Source: an uncultured Clostridia bacterium
Lineage (GTDB): Bacteria > Bacillota > Clostridia > Christensenellales > Borkfalkiaceae
NCBI GenBank assembly: GCA_947174975.1
Contig: CAMWLA010000004.1
Span: 1-28,379 of the forward strand
Length of the DNA: 28,379 nucleotides
Direction of reading: 5' to 3'
Under the pieces are notes generated by a model, which was not told where the DNA came from, searched no databases, and saw only the letters and a program-made list of their open reading frames with translations. The translations under genes were made by a program, and so were the position numbers. Each line of letters opens with the position of its first letter. Within the stretch, counting starts at the first letter, position 1. Positions 8,713 through 19,788 of this stretch are shown here, in pieces.

Positions 8713-9867
8713 TCAGTTTAATTGCTGACTTGCGGGTGTTGCCGCGGGCTGCGGATTAACCGTAGGTTGCTCCGCCGCTACGTCTTGTACCGGTGAAGGT
8801 TGAACTTCAGCTACGGGTTGCGGTTCAACCGTGGGTTTAAAAGCTTCAATAGGCTTATCCTTACGTATTTCTTCCTTTTTTGTTTGAATTACTTTTTTCT
8901 TTTTTATAGGCTTTGGTGCGCTATCGCCGAGCATGTGTGCTTTACGCTCGGTTGTCTCAAGTATTCTGTACGGATCCTCCGTATATTCAAACAGCGAAGC
9001 TAAGTTACCGGACGCAAGCTCGGGTTTAGTCTTTTGACCGTTACATACCGATATATTTACCTTTTCGTTGATGCGCGCAGCCGTAACGGGGTCAAGCACA
9101 ATGTCCTCGAACAAATGCTCTTTTACAACACGGTTTGTAAGCGTGAGTATCGGAGCAAACGTAAGATACCCGACAACCATTATAGCTATCAGCGCGATAA
9201 GAGTTACTGTAAAATAATTATTCGGTATGACTCTCGTCAGAAGGAAATATCCGCCCGCACCCATCGCACCGAGATAGAGTAATTTTAAAAGTCCCGAAAC
9301 GAAATATGTCAGGAATACGGTCATTTTTCCATTATTTATCATCGTCCTATAACACGAGCCTATCGTCTCTCCCGCACTTACGCCCTCGTTATTTGCCATT
9401 ATGTACGCCGTAGGTGAAAAAATCAGAAATGATACCATTACGTACATTATCATTATCAATGCCGCGGGCGCAGCAAACAACAAAATCAATAGGTATCCAT
9501 CGTACGATGCAATTTTACTTACCGCATAGCCTATACCGCCGAGTATCGCCGCCAGCGCTGAGGCCGCTACGATACCCGCGATAATTATAAGCCCTTCCAA
9601 ACAAAGCGTTAATACGTAAGTCCAGATTGAAACCCTGTGCCCCACGTTGCGGAAAGCCGACGCAATGTTAAGCTGATTTTTCTTTCTTATTACGTAGCCT
9701 TGACGCATATTTGCAATATTGAAATGCGGGTTGAAAATTATAAATATTCTTCCGAAAAACTCTGCAAGAAAATATAGGATGTAACGGAAAAAGCATTTGT
9801 TGCGATATACCGTTCTACCCGACGTTTTCAAACCTTCGCGATAATAATAATTAAATCCGCGATGCAT
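8713..9867 (-). CDS. DUF975-like polytopic membrane protein with proline-rich tail
   Basis: 384 residues from the ATG at 9867. A longer frame starts at 9885, but AAGGAGG at 9874-9880 lies inside that extension and sits 6 nt before ATG 9867, so the shorter start is preferred. It overlaps the end of the giant MBG gene by 17 nt. Hydrophobic segments occur near 28-45, 82-115, 125-152, 185-210 and 220-243. The middle part has the look of DUF975: A-Y-I-M-A-N-N-x-G-V-S-A-G-E-T-I-x-S, then a short basic turn and F-L-T-Y-F-V-S. DUF975 proteins are integral membrane proteins of unknown role. The cytoplasmic tail from about 245 has a Lys-rich patch (323-333) and a Pro/Gln/Val-rich end (348-384), typical of a flexible protein-binding tail. 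Confidence 0.86.
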   Translation of the reverse strand: MHRGFNYYYREGLKTSGRTVYRNKCFFRYILYFLAEFFGRIFIIFNPHFNIANMRQGYVIRKKNQLNIASAFRNVGHRVSIWTYVLTLCLEGLIIIAGIVAASALAAILGGIGYAVSKIASYDGYLLILLFAAPAALIMIMYVMVSFLIFSPTAYIMANNEGVSAGETIGSCYRTMINNGKMTVFLTYFVSGLLKLLYLGAMGAGGYFLLTRVIPNNYFTVTLIALIAIMVVGYLTFAPILTLTNRVVKEHLFEDIVLDPVTAARINEKVNISVCNGQKTKPELASGNLASLFEYTEDPYRILETTERKAHMLGDSAPKPIKKKKVIQTKKEEIRKDKPIEAFKPTVEPQPVAEVQPSPVQDVAAEQPTVNPQPAATPASQQLN

Positions 9868-12800
9868 ATTCCGCCTCCTTTTCATTATTTTCCATACCGG
9901 GATATTTGAATATTACATTGTAGTAATGATTGTTGTTTTTTCCTTCGTAATTTATGATTTCCGCAACGTACATTCCGTCGCGAACGCTGAGAGTAAGCTT
10001 TTCGCCGAACACAAACGAGTCAAGCACCTTGTACTCGGTTATACCTTCTACATACTCCGATGGAGCGCAGTCAACGGTCACGGTAATATCTTTGGGAATA
10101 ACTTTAATGTACGTGTCACCGTAAACCGACTCGTCTTTGTTGTCAATAATTATGTTGTAACCTGCAGAAACGTCATTACCTTGTTTATCGTACACTTTGC
10201 ACGAATATATCCAGTCTTTGACGGGCGCAAGGTCACTAAATGCGATAGCCCTTGCAGACGTTATTTTGATATAGTGTCCGTCAGCCAGTCCGTCTCCGAC
10301 GTCTTGTAAAATATTCTCGGGTGCAATAACGGGATCGTCTAGTTCGATTTTGACGTTGGTGCCGAGTTGAACTACCTTATACTTATCGGGCGGAGCAAAC
10401 TGCTTGACGTGAACTTCCATTTTAATAAAGCTCAATTCTGCGATAAACTTATCCGACGTAAACTCAGATGTCAGTTCCGGTAACGTTTTCTTCAACGTCG
10501 AATAATTGTATATTATCTCGTAATCATCAATTACGCCGTCGTCCGATTCGACTGTAACGGAAGTAAATCTGACCATCAGCATGTAGGTCTTATGTATGTT
10601 GACGCTTCCACTTGGTTTAAACGTCAGCTTATCGCCTTCGTAAAGCGTACCGTATACGACTTTAAAGTTTTTAGACGGAAGCGAAATTTCAGATACCGAT
10701 CCGTCGTACTTCACCTTATGCTCAGTAGGAACTACGATAATAGTTTCGCGCTTAATCGAAAGCGTTCCGTATTGCGGCGTATCGGTTGCGTCGACGGGGA
10801 ATTCAGCAACTTCGTAGTTATCCTCGATAATTACGTCGCCGTTCATTCCTTCAAACCTATTTATTTTAATAGTATAGTCGCCGGCATGTACTGCGCTTAA
10901 ATAAATATTGCCGTCTTTATTATTGCAATAATCGTATACGGGCGTTACGTTTTCGCCGTCGCCGTTAAGGAAGCCGTCCTCCGTTAATACACCGTTGTCG
11001 TAATAATACGTTACATAACTTTCGGGTGCCGAAACCGCCGTTTTATTATATACGAATTCGGTACCGTCGGCAGGCAAAACGTCCGGCGTAACGGCGTAAA
11101 TCGTACGTTTATTTACGGTAAACGTTTCAGACTGATACTCGTTGACAATAGTGTACTTTTCTTTACCCTTTTCGCCGGTATAATCAAGTCTGACTTTAAG
11201 ATAATAGTCGCCGGCTTGCAAAATTTTACCTATAAGATCTTCACTGTCGTCGCCGACTTTGTAAAGGCTGTAAACAGCATCGTAATCGTCCGCATCGGCA
11301 GTCTCTAAGAAGCCAACAGTGTTAGTAAAATAATGCTTAGTATCGTAGCTCAACCATTGTCCGTCGATTTTTTCAGCGTTATACACCAACTGCGACGCAG
11401 TCATTTTTGCAGTTACTTCTATCTGCCGCAACGTAATTTCAAACTCGCCGGTAGAATAACCCACTATTTCATAATTTCTTGTAAGAACGTCTTGACCTTC
11501 GACGTCTTCGAGAATTACCGAAACCGTGTACTTGCCAAGCTCGATAAGCTCTGCATCGGAGCCGTCAGTTTTACGTTTGAATGAGAATACCGCGTTTATT
11601 TTATCTAAATCACCTGAGTAAATTCCCCAAGGCGCTTTTTCCGTTGCCGCGGTCGATGACGACGTGTACGGTCCGTAATCGGGGAATTCTGTTTTAAGGT
11701 CGATTACGTCGTTAATAAATTCGCGAGACGAGCGTTCCGTCATAGTATCGCTGAACAAAACGCTTACAGCGATTTCTCTTTTAACGATAGTAAACGTTGC
11801 GGTATTATCTGAAATGAGTTCATAATTAGCCGAAACGTCGGTTCCGTTATCGCTGCGCTTTACGGTAAAGCTTCTGACAACGTAGTCGTACACGCCGACG
11901 TCTATTGCCAGAATGAATTCACCGTTGAGTTTAGTTGCGGCGAAAACTTCATCCAAATAGTCGGTTTCAGCAATCTGTTCTTCGTCGAAGTCCATTGCGT
12001 CGCCGTCGGGGAACGAATAATTATACGAACCTACATAGGCGTGAGTCAAACTCTTTAAACCGAAGTCTAACGGTCTCTTATTAATAACGTACTGTACTGA
12101 GCCGTCGTTATTGTCGCACGTAATAGCATAGTTAAGCGCAAGTGCAACTTCATCGTTTACGCTACAGGTAGCCAAATCGAATGCGATGGTATACGTACCC
12201 GCGTTTAACGGCTCCGCTTCGATATTGCCAAGCATATATTTAACTGCAATTAAAAGCGTATCGCCGTCAACGATATTTCCTTTGACAACTTCGTAGCCGT
12301 TGTTTATATCCGTAGGGAATTCGTAAGTATAACCGTCGTAGGTTTTGCTGCCAGCTTCAAGTAGACTTATAGTAATTGCTCTTCTTGCAATTGTAAACGA
12401 ACTTTCTCTTACGATTAAATTGTAATTATCTAAACTTGCGTTGCCGCCGTCAATATAGGTATTATCTAAATCTATAGTGATTTGGTAAGTCCCCGCATTA
12501 ACGGGATTTTCAATATCCACGCCGTTAAGCTGATATTTTATGCCTATTACAAGTGTTTCGTTTTCAACGGTATTGGTATTGTTCACAAAGCTGAACATTT
12601 TTCCGTCAACTAAGGGATAGCTTACTGTTCTGTCGCCGTACGTAAACCCTTCGACAGTGTTTAAACCGATAGATATATTCAGCGGCGTAATTGTCAGCGT
12701 GCCCCAAGATATATTCATATCATAATTAACTGTGAAATCTTCGCCGTTGCTATCTATAATGTTATATTCTATCTCATTATCAACGCTGCCCACGTTTGTT

Positions 12801-15800
12801 AAAGTGGTTGAAGATATCGCATTGAGTCGGTGACCCGAAACAAGGGCATCTCCGCCGCCGATATGTATAAGATCGGTATATCTGTTATCCGGATTAGAAT
12901 CCCATTGTTCGGAACCGTTGTATACAAACGTATCGTTTGGCGTCGTAAATGAAATCTTTCTGGGCTTAATCGTAAGCGTTCCGTACTCTTCACCCAATTC
13001 ATTGTTCCAATAGCGTACTATCTCGTAGTTTTCCGAAACGTCTTCTCCGCCGACTATACGAACAGAATATTCAATTCTATTAGGAACACTTCCGTTGCCG
13101 TTTTCGTCAACAGTACCGTCGGTAACGTAAGTCATTGAAGCTACGAACGCACCCTCTTTTACATAAAGCTCTTGTCCGTCTGCAAGTCTGTCGCCGGTAA
13201 CGCCGTATCCGTCGGTCTTTGTGAGAGTTTTTCCGTCAAATTCTTGTTCGGCAGACGCAGTCGAAATAATTATTTTACGCTGTGTAATTTTAAGAGTGCC
13301 GTACGTGTAAGAATCGGGAATTTGTATGTCGTAATTTCCGGTAGTCTCCACTTCTTTACCATCACGAGTTGCAAAAATCGCGTACTGCGTAGTATTGGAA
13401 ATCTCTCCACAGTTTGTAATCTTTGCAACGGTTGAAGCAATCGCCTTGTATGTTTCACCTTCAACTATACCGTTGAACACGGGTTTGTTTTCATCGGTCT
13501 CGGTATCGCCCGTCAAGGTTATACCGTCGTACATCTTTTCAACCGATACGGTAGTGATATGGATAGCACGAGGCGTTATAGACAACGTAGGATTACCTTC
13601 ATAAGTTATAGCGTAACTCGAAGTTATGTCCGTTCCGTCTGCATTTAAAATTTTATAAGTAGTATTGTTGGGAATTTCACCGACGTCGATAATTTTGGCA
13701 ATTACGTTAGCTTCAACCGTTTCACTATTAACCAAAAGTTTGCCGTCGAAAATCGTTACGTCGGCACCTTCGAGATACGTACCGTCGTAAACTTTTTCAT
13801 AAGTGGGATTTGTAACCGAAATAGCGTGCGCCGTTATATGCAGCTTACCGGGGTTACAAATTATATCGTAATTATCGGTTAAATTATTTCCGTATTGAGA
13901 TAAAACGTTTCCGCCTTCATCGGTTATTATGAATTCAAGAACGTTGTCTACCTTGCCCTCGTGTACGTAAGTTACAGACGCAACGTCTGCACCGGGTTTC
14001 AGCTTTGCCTCATGTTTAAGTTTATTAACAATGCCGCTACCGTTTGCAAAATTGAATTCCTCTACTTCGAAGTCGGTAGTCCAACTGAACGGCTTACCGT
14101 TATATACACTGTCTCTCGTTGCGGTCGTTATTGTCAACGGACGCTTGGTAATATTAAGCTTGCCGTATACATAGGTAATACTATAATTTCCTGAAACGTC
14201 GTCGCCACCGAACATAACCATATACTCTACCACGTTAGGTTCATCAACGACGTAATCGACGACGGTTATGAGCGGAGTGATTTTCGCTTTAAGCTCGTGC
14301 TTGTCAACGAGCGCGAACGCTCCGTCCGCATTGCCGTCCTTGTCAAGATGAATTATACTTTCTTTTACATACCCGTTGGTACAATGCGGGTCACCGTCGT
14401 ACACCCACGAGCGGCTTTCCGTGGTAACTGAAATGTTGCGGGGCGTTACAGTCAACGTACCGTATTCGTATTCGAGTTTGTAATTGGAATTGATCCTATC
14501 CCTATCAAGAATGCTACCGCTAATTTCTCCAACTTTATAAGTAACAACGTTTTCCACGCCTACGATTTCGCCGTTCTCGTACTTAACGTCAGTAATTTTG
14601 CTAAATTCAACAGCATACAGTGTGTGTCCTTCAACTAATTCATATTCGGTTGAATCGGCATAGCCCCATGCAGTACTTGCGAAAATCTGTCCGTTATATT
14701 CGTGCGTAGCGTCAAGCGTTTTTATCCTGACTGTACGCTGCGTTACCGTAATCGTGCCTTCGTTATAGCTTATATTATAGTTGACGGTAGTTTCAACTTC
14801 TTTGCCGTCACGGACTGCATGGATAGAATACTCTGTCGTATTTTTCGTTTCACCGCACTCAATGCGCGCGGCAATGTTATAAGCTTTATAAGTTTCACCC
14901 GCAATTATACCAACAAAAGTAGGTTTGCCGTCCACTTCAACGTCACCCTTTAATGCGGTACCGTCATAAACCTTTGTAGGCGACGACGTAGTAATTTCAA
15001 GGTTGATTTTTTCAATATAAAGTCTGCCGTAAACATACGTTATATCATAACAAGCGGTTGTTGCAAAAGTATCTCCGCTATAAATTGAATAATAAAGGTC
15101 ATTTTTGACGCCACCGGCAACATAGTCGATTATCCAAGTGTTGGCAATATAACCAAAACCTTTTTCACCTTCCACAAGATTATCGAATTTCGGTTTACCG
15201 TTTTCGGTATCTTGCAATTCCCAGCCGTAGTGCTTTATTCCGTCGTACGGCCACGAGAGCGTAGGCGTGGTTATGGTAAGCTTGCGCTTTGTGATTGTAA
15301 GCGTCCCGTATTCTACTTTTAAATCGTAGTTTGCCGTTAATTCGACTGTGCCGTCCAGAGTAGAAATACGGTAACTTCTCACGTTGAGAATACTGTTAAC
15401 TTCTTTGCCGTCAACTTTTTGTATATAGGTAATAGAAGGAATTTCTATGTCTTTGTCAAGCTCTATTTTATGCTTATGCTTATCATTAAATATCAAGCCT
15501 GCATCTTTCGTTTCCGTAGTCGGGTCAAGCGTGTAATCTGCGCATGTCAAAGGCGTACCGTCGTATATCTTGTCTTTACTGCCCGTTATAATAGTCAGCG
15601 GGCGCGGCGTTACGGAAATATTGCCGTAATCGTACGTAATAGCATAATTTTCGGTAACGTCGTTTTCCTCGGTTTGAGGTAAGCCTTTTAGATATATAAG
15701 GTAATAAAGTTCGTTTTCGACTTCACCTTGGGTTACGTAAGTAACGGACGCTATCGTCCGAGTTGCATCGTGAACGATTTCGTGACCGTCAACCATACCG

Positions 15801-18800
15801 CTCTTATTCTCTTTATCGAATTTTTCGGCAGCCGCTTCAATAAGGGTAAACGGATCGTCGTTGTATACACCGCTGCCGGTTGCCGTGGTTATGGTAAGCG
15901 GACGCTTATCAATTGTAAGTTTACCTCCCGCCAAAGTAACCAAACAATAATTTTGTCCTATCTTATCGTCTGCGAAGATGTATTCAACTTCGTTTACTAC
16001 GTCTTCCCCGTAGTTTGTAATAGTGGGATATTTTTTCGCAACAAGTGTATGTTCAAGCACAAGCCCCTTTGCGCCTTCGTCAATATCGTAGTTTGCAACT
16101 GAACCGTCTTGGTTAAACTTTACGTTTTTAATATGTACGTCGTCATAGCCCGTTTCTGAGTGTGCTTCGCCGTCGTATACCCAACTGTTTGATTTGGAAG
16201 TAACTTCAACGTAGCGTACCGTACGGCTGATTTTGCCGTATTCGTATTCAATCTGATAGTTAGCCGTTACGTCGCCGTCTGCGCCCTTAATCGAATAGTC
16301 AATTTCGTTCGATACCAAACCTTGGGTAACGAACGTGACGGACGCAACTTTCGCGCCCTCTTTTACATACAGTTCGTGATCTTTAACAAGACTCAAACTA
16401 GTAAACTTCGGAATAGAATAACCGTCGGTTTTGGTAAATGCGTTGCCGTCAAATTCTTTCGTAGCCGTTGCGGTAATAATAGTTATCGGGCGTTGAACAA
16501 TCGTGAGCGTGCCGTTATCGTAAGTTACGTCATAATTTTCAGTTACTACGTTACCCAATTTATCAACAATGTCAAAATCAACTACGTTTTCAGCACTTGA
16601 TGTTTCATCTCCGTTCCATAAAACGTCGGTAATTTCGGTTATCGTACCGCCGTCTCTCAACTTCAAGCTGTGTCCATAGGCTATGCCTCTTTCGCCCGCT
16701 TCGTTGTACGCTTCGGGGGTAGCTTTGGGACAGCTGAGCGGATCGCCGTCATAGAACTTAACGTCGCTTTCGGTAGTAATGATTATCGGGCGGGGATTAA
16801 CGGTTAGAGTGCCGCGCTTCCACCTTACTTGGTAATTATTAATTACGCTTTCGCCCGCTTCGTTGACAATGTCGTACGTGCAATCATTCGCATACATACC
16901 TGCATTCGTAACGAAACGCTCGTATGTTAATACAAGTTTATGGTCGAGAACAAAGGGCTTAACTTCGTCCGTTTCGCTCTCTTCTTCATCAGCCAAGCTA
17001 TCTAAATCTGGGTCGAATACAATGCCGTAAACAGCCTTAGCTTCGGGTTTTGAGAAAGCTTCACCGTTATAAGTCAATTCACCGTCCGCTGTTATTATCG
17101 TTATTATGCGATGTGTTATTACAAGATAGTTTTCGTAAGTATAGGAAAGCTTGTAGTTTGCAGTTACGTCTTTTCCGTCGCAAACTACTTTATATATAAC
17201 GGTGTTGAGCATCTGCCCAACATCGGTAATCGAAGCGGGAGATGCGCTACTGTCGTCAACAGCTAAAGTATGATTTTTAAGCAAATCGAACCAACGAACG
17301 TTGTCAATGCTTAAAATTTCCCAATCTTCCGTATGGGTTAAAGGCGTGCCGTCGTATTCCTTTTCCGCATACGCAGTACCTATCATTATGGGGCGCTGAT
17401 TAACCGTTAATGTGCCATAATCGTAGATAATATTGTAATTGTCTGACGTTTCTTCTATCGGTAATTCGGTTTTGCCGATGCCACCCGCATTTTCGACAGT
17501 AAACGTGCCTTTTCTGTATATCTTATACTCAGTAGTGTTCGGAATCTTGCCCGCGTCGATTATAGATATTGTTTCACCGTACGAGCGCAAAATTTCGCCG
17601 CTGACAAGATTATCCGCAACCGGATCTGCACTGTCGCCAAACAACTTTTTCCCGTCGTAATATTTTTCTATCGTGGGCGTATAAATTGTGACGTTACGCT
17701 TTGTTACCGTAAGTTCGCCTGGAACTAATGTAATATTGTAGTTCGCCGTAACGTCTTCGAGAGGCGGTATCGGTTCTATCGGATCATATGTAGGGCTAAC
17801 AAAGTCGCCGTAATCCCCTTTACAAATTCTATACTCCGTTGTGTTCGCACACGTACCGACGTCAAGCTTAGTTGTAACGTTGAAAGGAATGAAAGTTTCG
17901 CCATAAGCAAGCTCGCCATCTATTGTAGGATTGACAGCATTGCCGTAAAGAGCTTCGCCGTCGTAAACCTTTTCAAGCGTAGGCGCAGTTATTGTAATAT
18001 CGCGCTGTAATATTTCAAGTTCGCCGTAAACGTACGTAATATCGTAATTGTCGGTACTGTCCGGAGGAGAAGGCGGAGTCCTATTAAAACTAATTCTTGC
18101 TATAGTAAATTCTGTTTCATTCTTAATTTTGCCGAAATTAGTTATCTCGGCGACCTTTACGGCAGTACCCAAAATATCGCAATCGGCCAAATTGTCGGCT
18201 TGCGAACTTTCGGCAGTTCCGTAAAGCGGAGTGCCGTCATAAGTCTTTTGAATCATGGGCGTGGTTATAGTAAGCGGACGCTTTGAAATTTCAAGCTTGC
18301 CGTATACATATTCAAACTTATAGTTGGCGGTTACGTCCTCTTCGCCCTCAAAAATCGAATATGAGCATTCATTGTAATAGGTCTTTGCATCGATAGCGCC
18401 GTCATAAATGCTCAATACCGAAACCGTATGCCCGCCGATTAACCCGACTTGCTTAAAATCACTGTTTACAAGCGGTGTACCGTCATAGACTTTCGTATCC
18501 GAAGCCGTGGTTATTTTTATGGGGCGGGGCGTAATTTTAAGCTCGCCCACGCATTTGATATCGTAGTTTTCGGAAATATCGTTTCCGTTTTTATCAAGCA
18601 CGGAATAATTATATACGCCTTTGTAAGTACCCGCATTGATTAAAGCTATATCACAAACGGATGTAAGATTATGACCGTTAACTAAGCCGTCCGCAATATA
18701 ATTATCGTTAACAAGCGGTTTACCGTCATATTCCTTCTCTGCCGATTCCGTAATTGTAACGGGGCGTTTTGCAACCGTAAGCTTAGTTCTCACGGTATCG

Positions 18801-19762
18801 TTTGGAATATTGTAATGTGAACGCACGTTGGTTTTGCCGTTGTAAATTTCGATATTATCGTAAATTAATTCAACGGTATAAGTGCCGACGGTTATCGGTT
18901 TTTCAACAACTTCACCCGTCTTATCGTAAATTATTTTAGTTTGGAAATTTGCAACGTCACCGTTAAGCTGAGAAATAGTTTTCTCAGACAAAACGGCTTT
19001 GTAGTCTATACCCTCGCCGATATACGTTATCGGATCGGGTGTTTTAAGCTGAAGGGTTATATCCTTTGGAAGAATATTAACTCCCTCTTTCGTAGGTATG
19101 GAAGTAATATCGTAACAGTCGGTTACGTCCTCACCGGTTTTTGCATTCTTGATTACGAAAGAATCGGAATTGGCGCAGATATTTGTAAAATTAAGTTCAA
19201 TGTCTTCGTAATCGAATTTTAAACCCTTTACCTCAAGCTCGTCGCCGTTTACCAGTTGGAAAGTATACTCTCCTTTGTTGAGGGTTCCGCCGTAGACGAT
19301 ACTGTCCGTATTAATTTCAAACTTCGTTTCAAATTTTTCAATCTTGAATTTCTTGGGCGTGCCGTAGCTTACGCCGAAGGTCTTTTTGGTTACGACACGT
19401 ACCAAATAATCACCGGCACGCTTAGGCACTTCGTCAGTCCACTCGTCATCGTCGACGTTTCCATCGGAAACCGCGCGTTTAACGCTTGATTTTGCTTTGC
19501 TTTCTTCCTTAACGTGTTTGAACTGATACTTAGCGTCGCTGAACAATGCCTTCGGAGCTTGAATTTCATAATTATCGCCGTAAACAATTCTATCGGGCAG
19601 AATTACGTCTTGCGTTATCATTCCCTTTATGAAAATGAACGTCAAGATTAATGCAATTATTGCGGCAAAAAGGGCAATAAAGAGCGCGCGGAAACGAACG
19701 ATAAAATTCTTTACCGCTGCAAGACGCTTTATTTTGTTTTGATATGTATCGTAAGATATCAT
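9851..19762 (-). CDS. Giant membrane-anchored MBG-repeat surface protein, 3,303 residues
   Basis: A basic cytoplasmic tail (K10 to R25) and one helix at about 27-46 give an N-in, C-out topology; there is no C-terminal anchor or LPXTG motif. Two or three diverged beta domains follow. Then come at least 21 canonical MBG-type units of about 97 residues, each with an R-P-[L/I]-x-I-T-T strand, a K-x-Y-D-G-x-P-L turn, a central G-H, and D-V-T-x-N-Y-x-[I/L]-x-Y-x-Y-G-x-L at the end. About seven more divergent units lead to the C-terminus. MBG domains are beta-sandwich-like modules in bacterial surface proteins, often implicated in adhesion. The ATG at 19762 has a weak AAAGGG site. It lies 26 nt after the related 837-residue gene. 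A long extracellular fibre is inferred from the architecture. No catalytic domain was seen anywhere. Confidence 0.95.
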   Translation of the reverse strand: MISYDTYQNKIKRLAAVKNFIVRFRALFIALFAAIIALILTFIFIKGMITQDVILPDRIVYGDNYEIQAPKALFSDAKYQFKHVKEESKAKSSVKRAVSDGNVDDDEWTDEVPKRAGDYLVRVVTKKTFGVSYGTPKKFKIEKFETKFEINTDSIVYGGTLNKGEYTFQLVNGDELEVKGLKFDYEDIELNFTNICANSDSFVIKNAKTGEDVTDCYDITSIPTKEGVNILPKDITLQLKTPDPITYIGEGIDYKAVLSEKTISQLNGDVANFQTKIIYDKTGEVVEKPITVGTYTVELIYDNIEIYNGKTNVRSHYNIPNDTVRTKLTVAKRPVTITESAEKEYDGKPLVNDNYIADGLVNGHNLTSVCDIALINAGTYKGVYNYSVLDKNGNDISENYDIKCVGELKITPRPIKITTASDTKVYDGTPLVNSDFKQVGLIGGHTVSVLSIYDGAIDAKTYYNECSYSIFEGEEDVTANYKFEYVYGKLEISKRPLTITTPMIQKTYDGTPLYGTAESSQADNLADCDILGTAVKVAEITNFGKIKNETEFTIARISFNRTPPSPPDSTDNYDITYVYGELEILQRDITITAPTLEKVYDGEALYGNAVNPTIDGELAYGETFIPFNVTTKLDVGTCANTTEYRICKGDYGDFVSPTYDPIEPIPPLEDVTANYNITLVPGELTVTKRNVTIYTPTIEKYYDGKKLFGDSADPVADNLVSGEILRSYGETISIIDAGKIPNTTEYKIYRKGTFTVENAGGIGKTELPIEETSDNYNIIYDYGTLTVNQRPIMIGTAYAEKEYDGTPLTHTEDWEILSIDNVRWFDLLKNHTLAVDDSSASPASITDVGQMLNTVIYKVVCDGKDVTANYKLSYTYENYLVITHRIITIITADGELTYNGEAFSKPEAKAVYGIVFDPDLDSLADEEESETDEVKPFVLDHKLVLTYERFVTNAGMYANDCTYDIVNEAGESVINNYQVRWKRGTLTVNPRPIIITTESDVKFYDGDPLSCPKATPEAYNEAGERGIAYGHSLKLRDGGTITEITDVLWNGDETSSAENVVDFDIVDKLGNVVTENYDVTYDNGTLTIVQRPITIITATATKEFDGNAFTKTDGYSIPKFTSLSLVKDHELYVKEGAKVASVTFVTQGLVSNEIDYSIKGADGDVTANYQIEYEYGKISRTVRYVEVTSKSNSWVYDGEAHSETGYDDVHIKNVKFNQDGSVANYDIDEGAKGLVLEHTLVAKKYPTITNYGEDVVNEVEYIFADDKIGQNYCLVTLAGGKLTIDKRPLTITTATGSGVYNDDPFTLIEAAAEKFDKENKSGMVDGHEIVHDATRTIASVTYVTQGEVENELYYLIYLKGLPQTEENDVTENYAITYDYGNISVTPRPLTIITGSKDKIYDGTPLTCADYTLDPTTETKDAGLIFNDKHKHKIELDKDIEIPSITYIQKVDGKEVNSILNVRSYRISTLDGTVELTANYDLKVEYGTLTITKRKLTITTPTLSWPYDGIKHYGWELQDTENGKPKFDNLVEGEKGFGYIANTWIIDYVAGGVKNDLYYSIYSGDTFATTACYDITYVYGRLYIEKINLEITTSSPTKVYDGTALKGDVEVDGKPTFVGIIAGETYKAYNIAARIECGETKNTTEYSIHAVRDGKEVETTVNYNISYNEGTITVTQRTVRIKTLDATHEYNGQIFASTAWGYADSTEYELVEGHTLYAVEFSKITDVKYENGEIVGVENVVTYKVGEISGSILDRDRINSNYKLEYEYGTLTVTPRNISVTTESRSWVYDGDPHCTNGYVKESIIHLDKDGNADGAFALVDKHELKAKITPLITVVDYVVDEPNVVEYMVMFGGDDVSGNYSITYVYGKLNITKRPLTITTATRDSVYNGKPFSWTTDFEVEEFNFANGSGIVNKLKHEAKLKPGADVASVTYVHEGKVDNVLEFIITDEGGNVLSQYGNNLTDNYDIICNPGKLHITAHAISVTNPTYEKVYDGTYLEGADVTIFDGKLLVNSETVEANVIAKIIDVGEIPNNTTYKILNADGTDITSSYAITYEGNPTLSITPRAIHITTVSVEKMYDGITLTGDTETDENKPVFNGIVEGETYKAIASTVAKITNCGEISNTTQYAIFATRDGKEVETTGNYDIQIPDSYTYGTLKITQRKIIISTASAEQEFDGKTLTKTDGYGVTGDRLADGQELYVKEGAFVASMTYVTDGTVDENGNGSVPNRIEYSVRIVGGEDVSENYEIVRYWNNELGEEYGTLTIKPRKISFTTPNDTFVYNGSEQWDSNPDNRYTDLIHIGGGDALVSGHRLNAISSTTLTNVGSVDNEIEYNIIDSNGEDFTVNYDMNISWGTLTITPLNISIGLNTVEGFTYGDRTVSYPLVDGKMFSFVNNTNTVENETLVIGIKYQLNGVDIENPVNAGTYQITIDLDNTYIDGGNASLDNYNLIVRESSFTIARRAITISLLEAGSKTYDGYTYEFPTDINNGYEVVKGNIVDGDTLLIAVKYMLGNIEAEPLNAGTYTIAFDLATCSVNDEVALALNYAITCDNNDGSVQYVINKRPLDFGLKSLTHAYVGSYNYSFPDGDAMDFDEEQIAETDYLDEVFAATKLNGEFILAIDVGVYDYVVRSFTVKRSDNGTDVSANYELISDNTATFTIVKREIAVSVLFSDTMTERSSREFINDVIDLKTEFPDYGPYTSSSTAATEKAPWGIYSGDLDKINAVFSFKRKTDGSDAELIELGKYTVSVILEDVEGQDVLTRNYEIVGYSTGEFEITLRQIEVTAKMTASQLVYNAEKIDGQWLSYDTKHYFTNTVGFLETADADDYDAVYSLYKVGDDSEDLIGKILQAGDYYLKVRLDYTGEKGKEKYTIVNEYQSETFTVNKRTIYAVTPDVLPADGTEFVYNKTAVSAPESYVTYYYDNGVLTEDGFLNGDGENVTPVYDYCNNKDGNIYLSAVHAGDYTIKINRFEGMNGDVIIEDNYEVAEFPVDATDTPQYGTLSIKRETIIVVPTEHKVKYDGSVSEISLPSKNFKVVYGTLYEGDKLTFKPSGSVNIHKTYMLMVRFTSVTVESDDGVIDDYEIIYNYSTLKKTLPELTSEFTSDKFIAELSFIKMEVHVKQFAPPDKYKVVQLGTNVKIELDDPVIAPENILQDVGDGLADGHYIKITSARAIAFSDLAPVKDWIYSCKVYDKQGNDVSAGYNIIIDNKDESVYGDTYIKVIPKDITVTVDCAPSEYVEGITEYKVLDSFVFGEKLTLSVRDGMYVAEIINYEGKNNNHYYNVIFKYPGMENNEKEAEYASRI
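9874..9880 (-). promoter_or_regulatory. Ribosome binding site AAGGAGG that decides the DUF975-like start
   Basis: It lies 6 nt before ATG 9867 and inside the coding end of the giant MBG gene. Starting at ATG 9885 would place this site within the coding sequence, so the internal ATG is preferred and translational coupling is likely. Confidence 0.8.
12650..18775 (-). repeat. Array of about 21 canonical MBG-type units
   Basis: The Y-D-G (or Y-N-G, F-D-G) turn recurs about every 290 bp, preceded by an Arg-led beta strand and followed about 60 residues later by an N-Y-x-x-x-Y-G-x-L strand. The units are conserved as protein motifs but clearly diverged as DNA. The duplication is therefore old and under selection for fold, unlike the fully identical ATPase cassette further right. 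Confidence 0.85.
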
Positions 19763-19788
19763 AAAAGCCCTTTGCCCTTTTTAAAATA

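Noticed and set aside
12650..18775. CRISPR-like periodic array
   Set aside because: The period of about 290 bp is a coding repeat (MBG domains) with diverged DNA, not short identical repeats with spacers.
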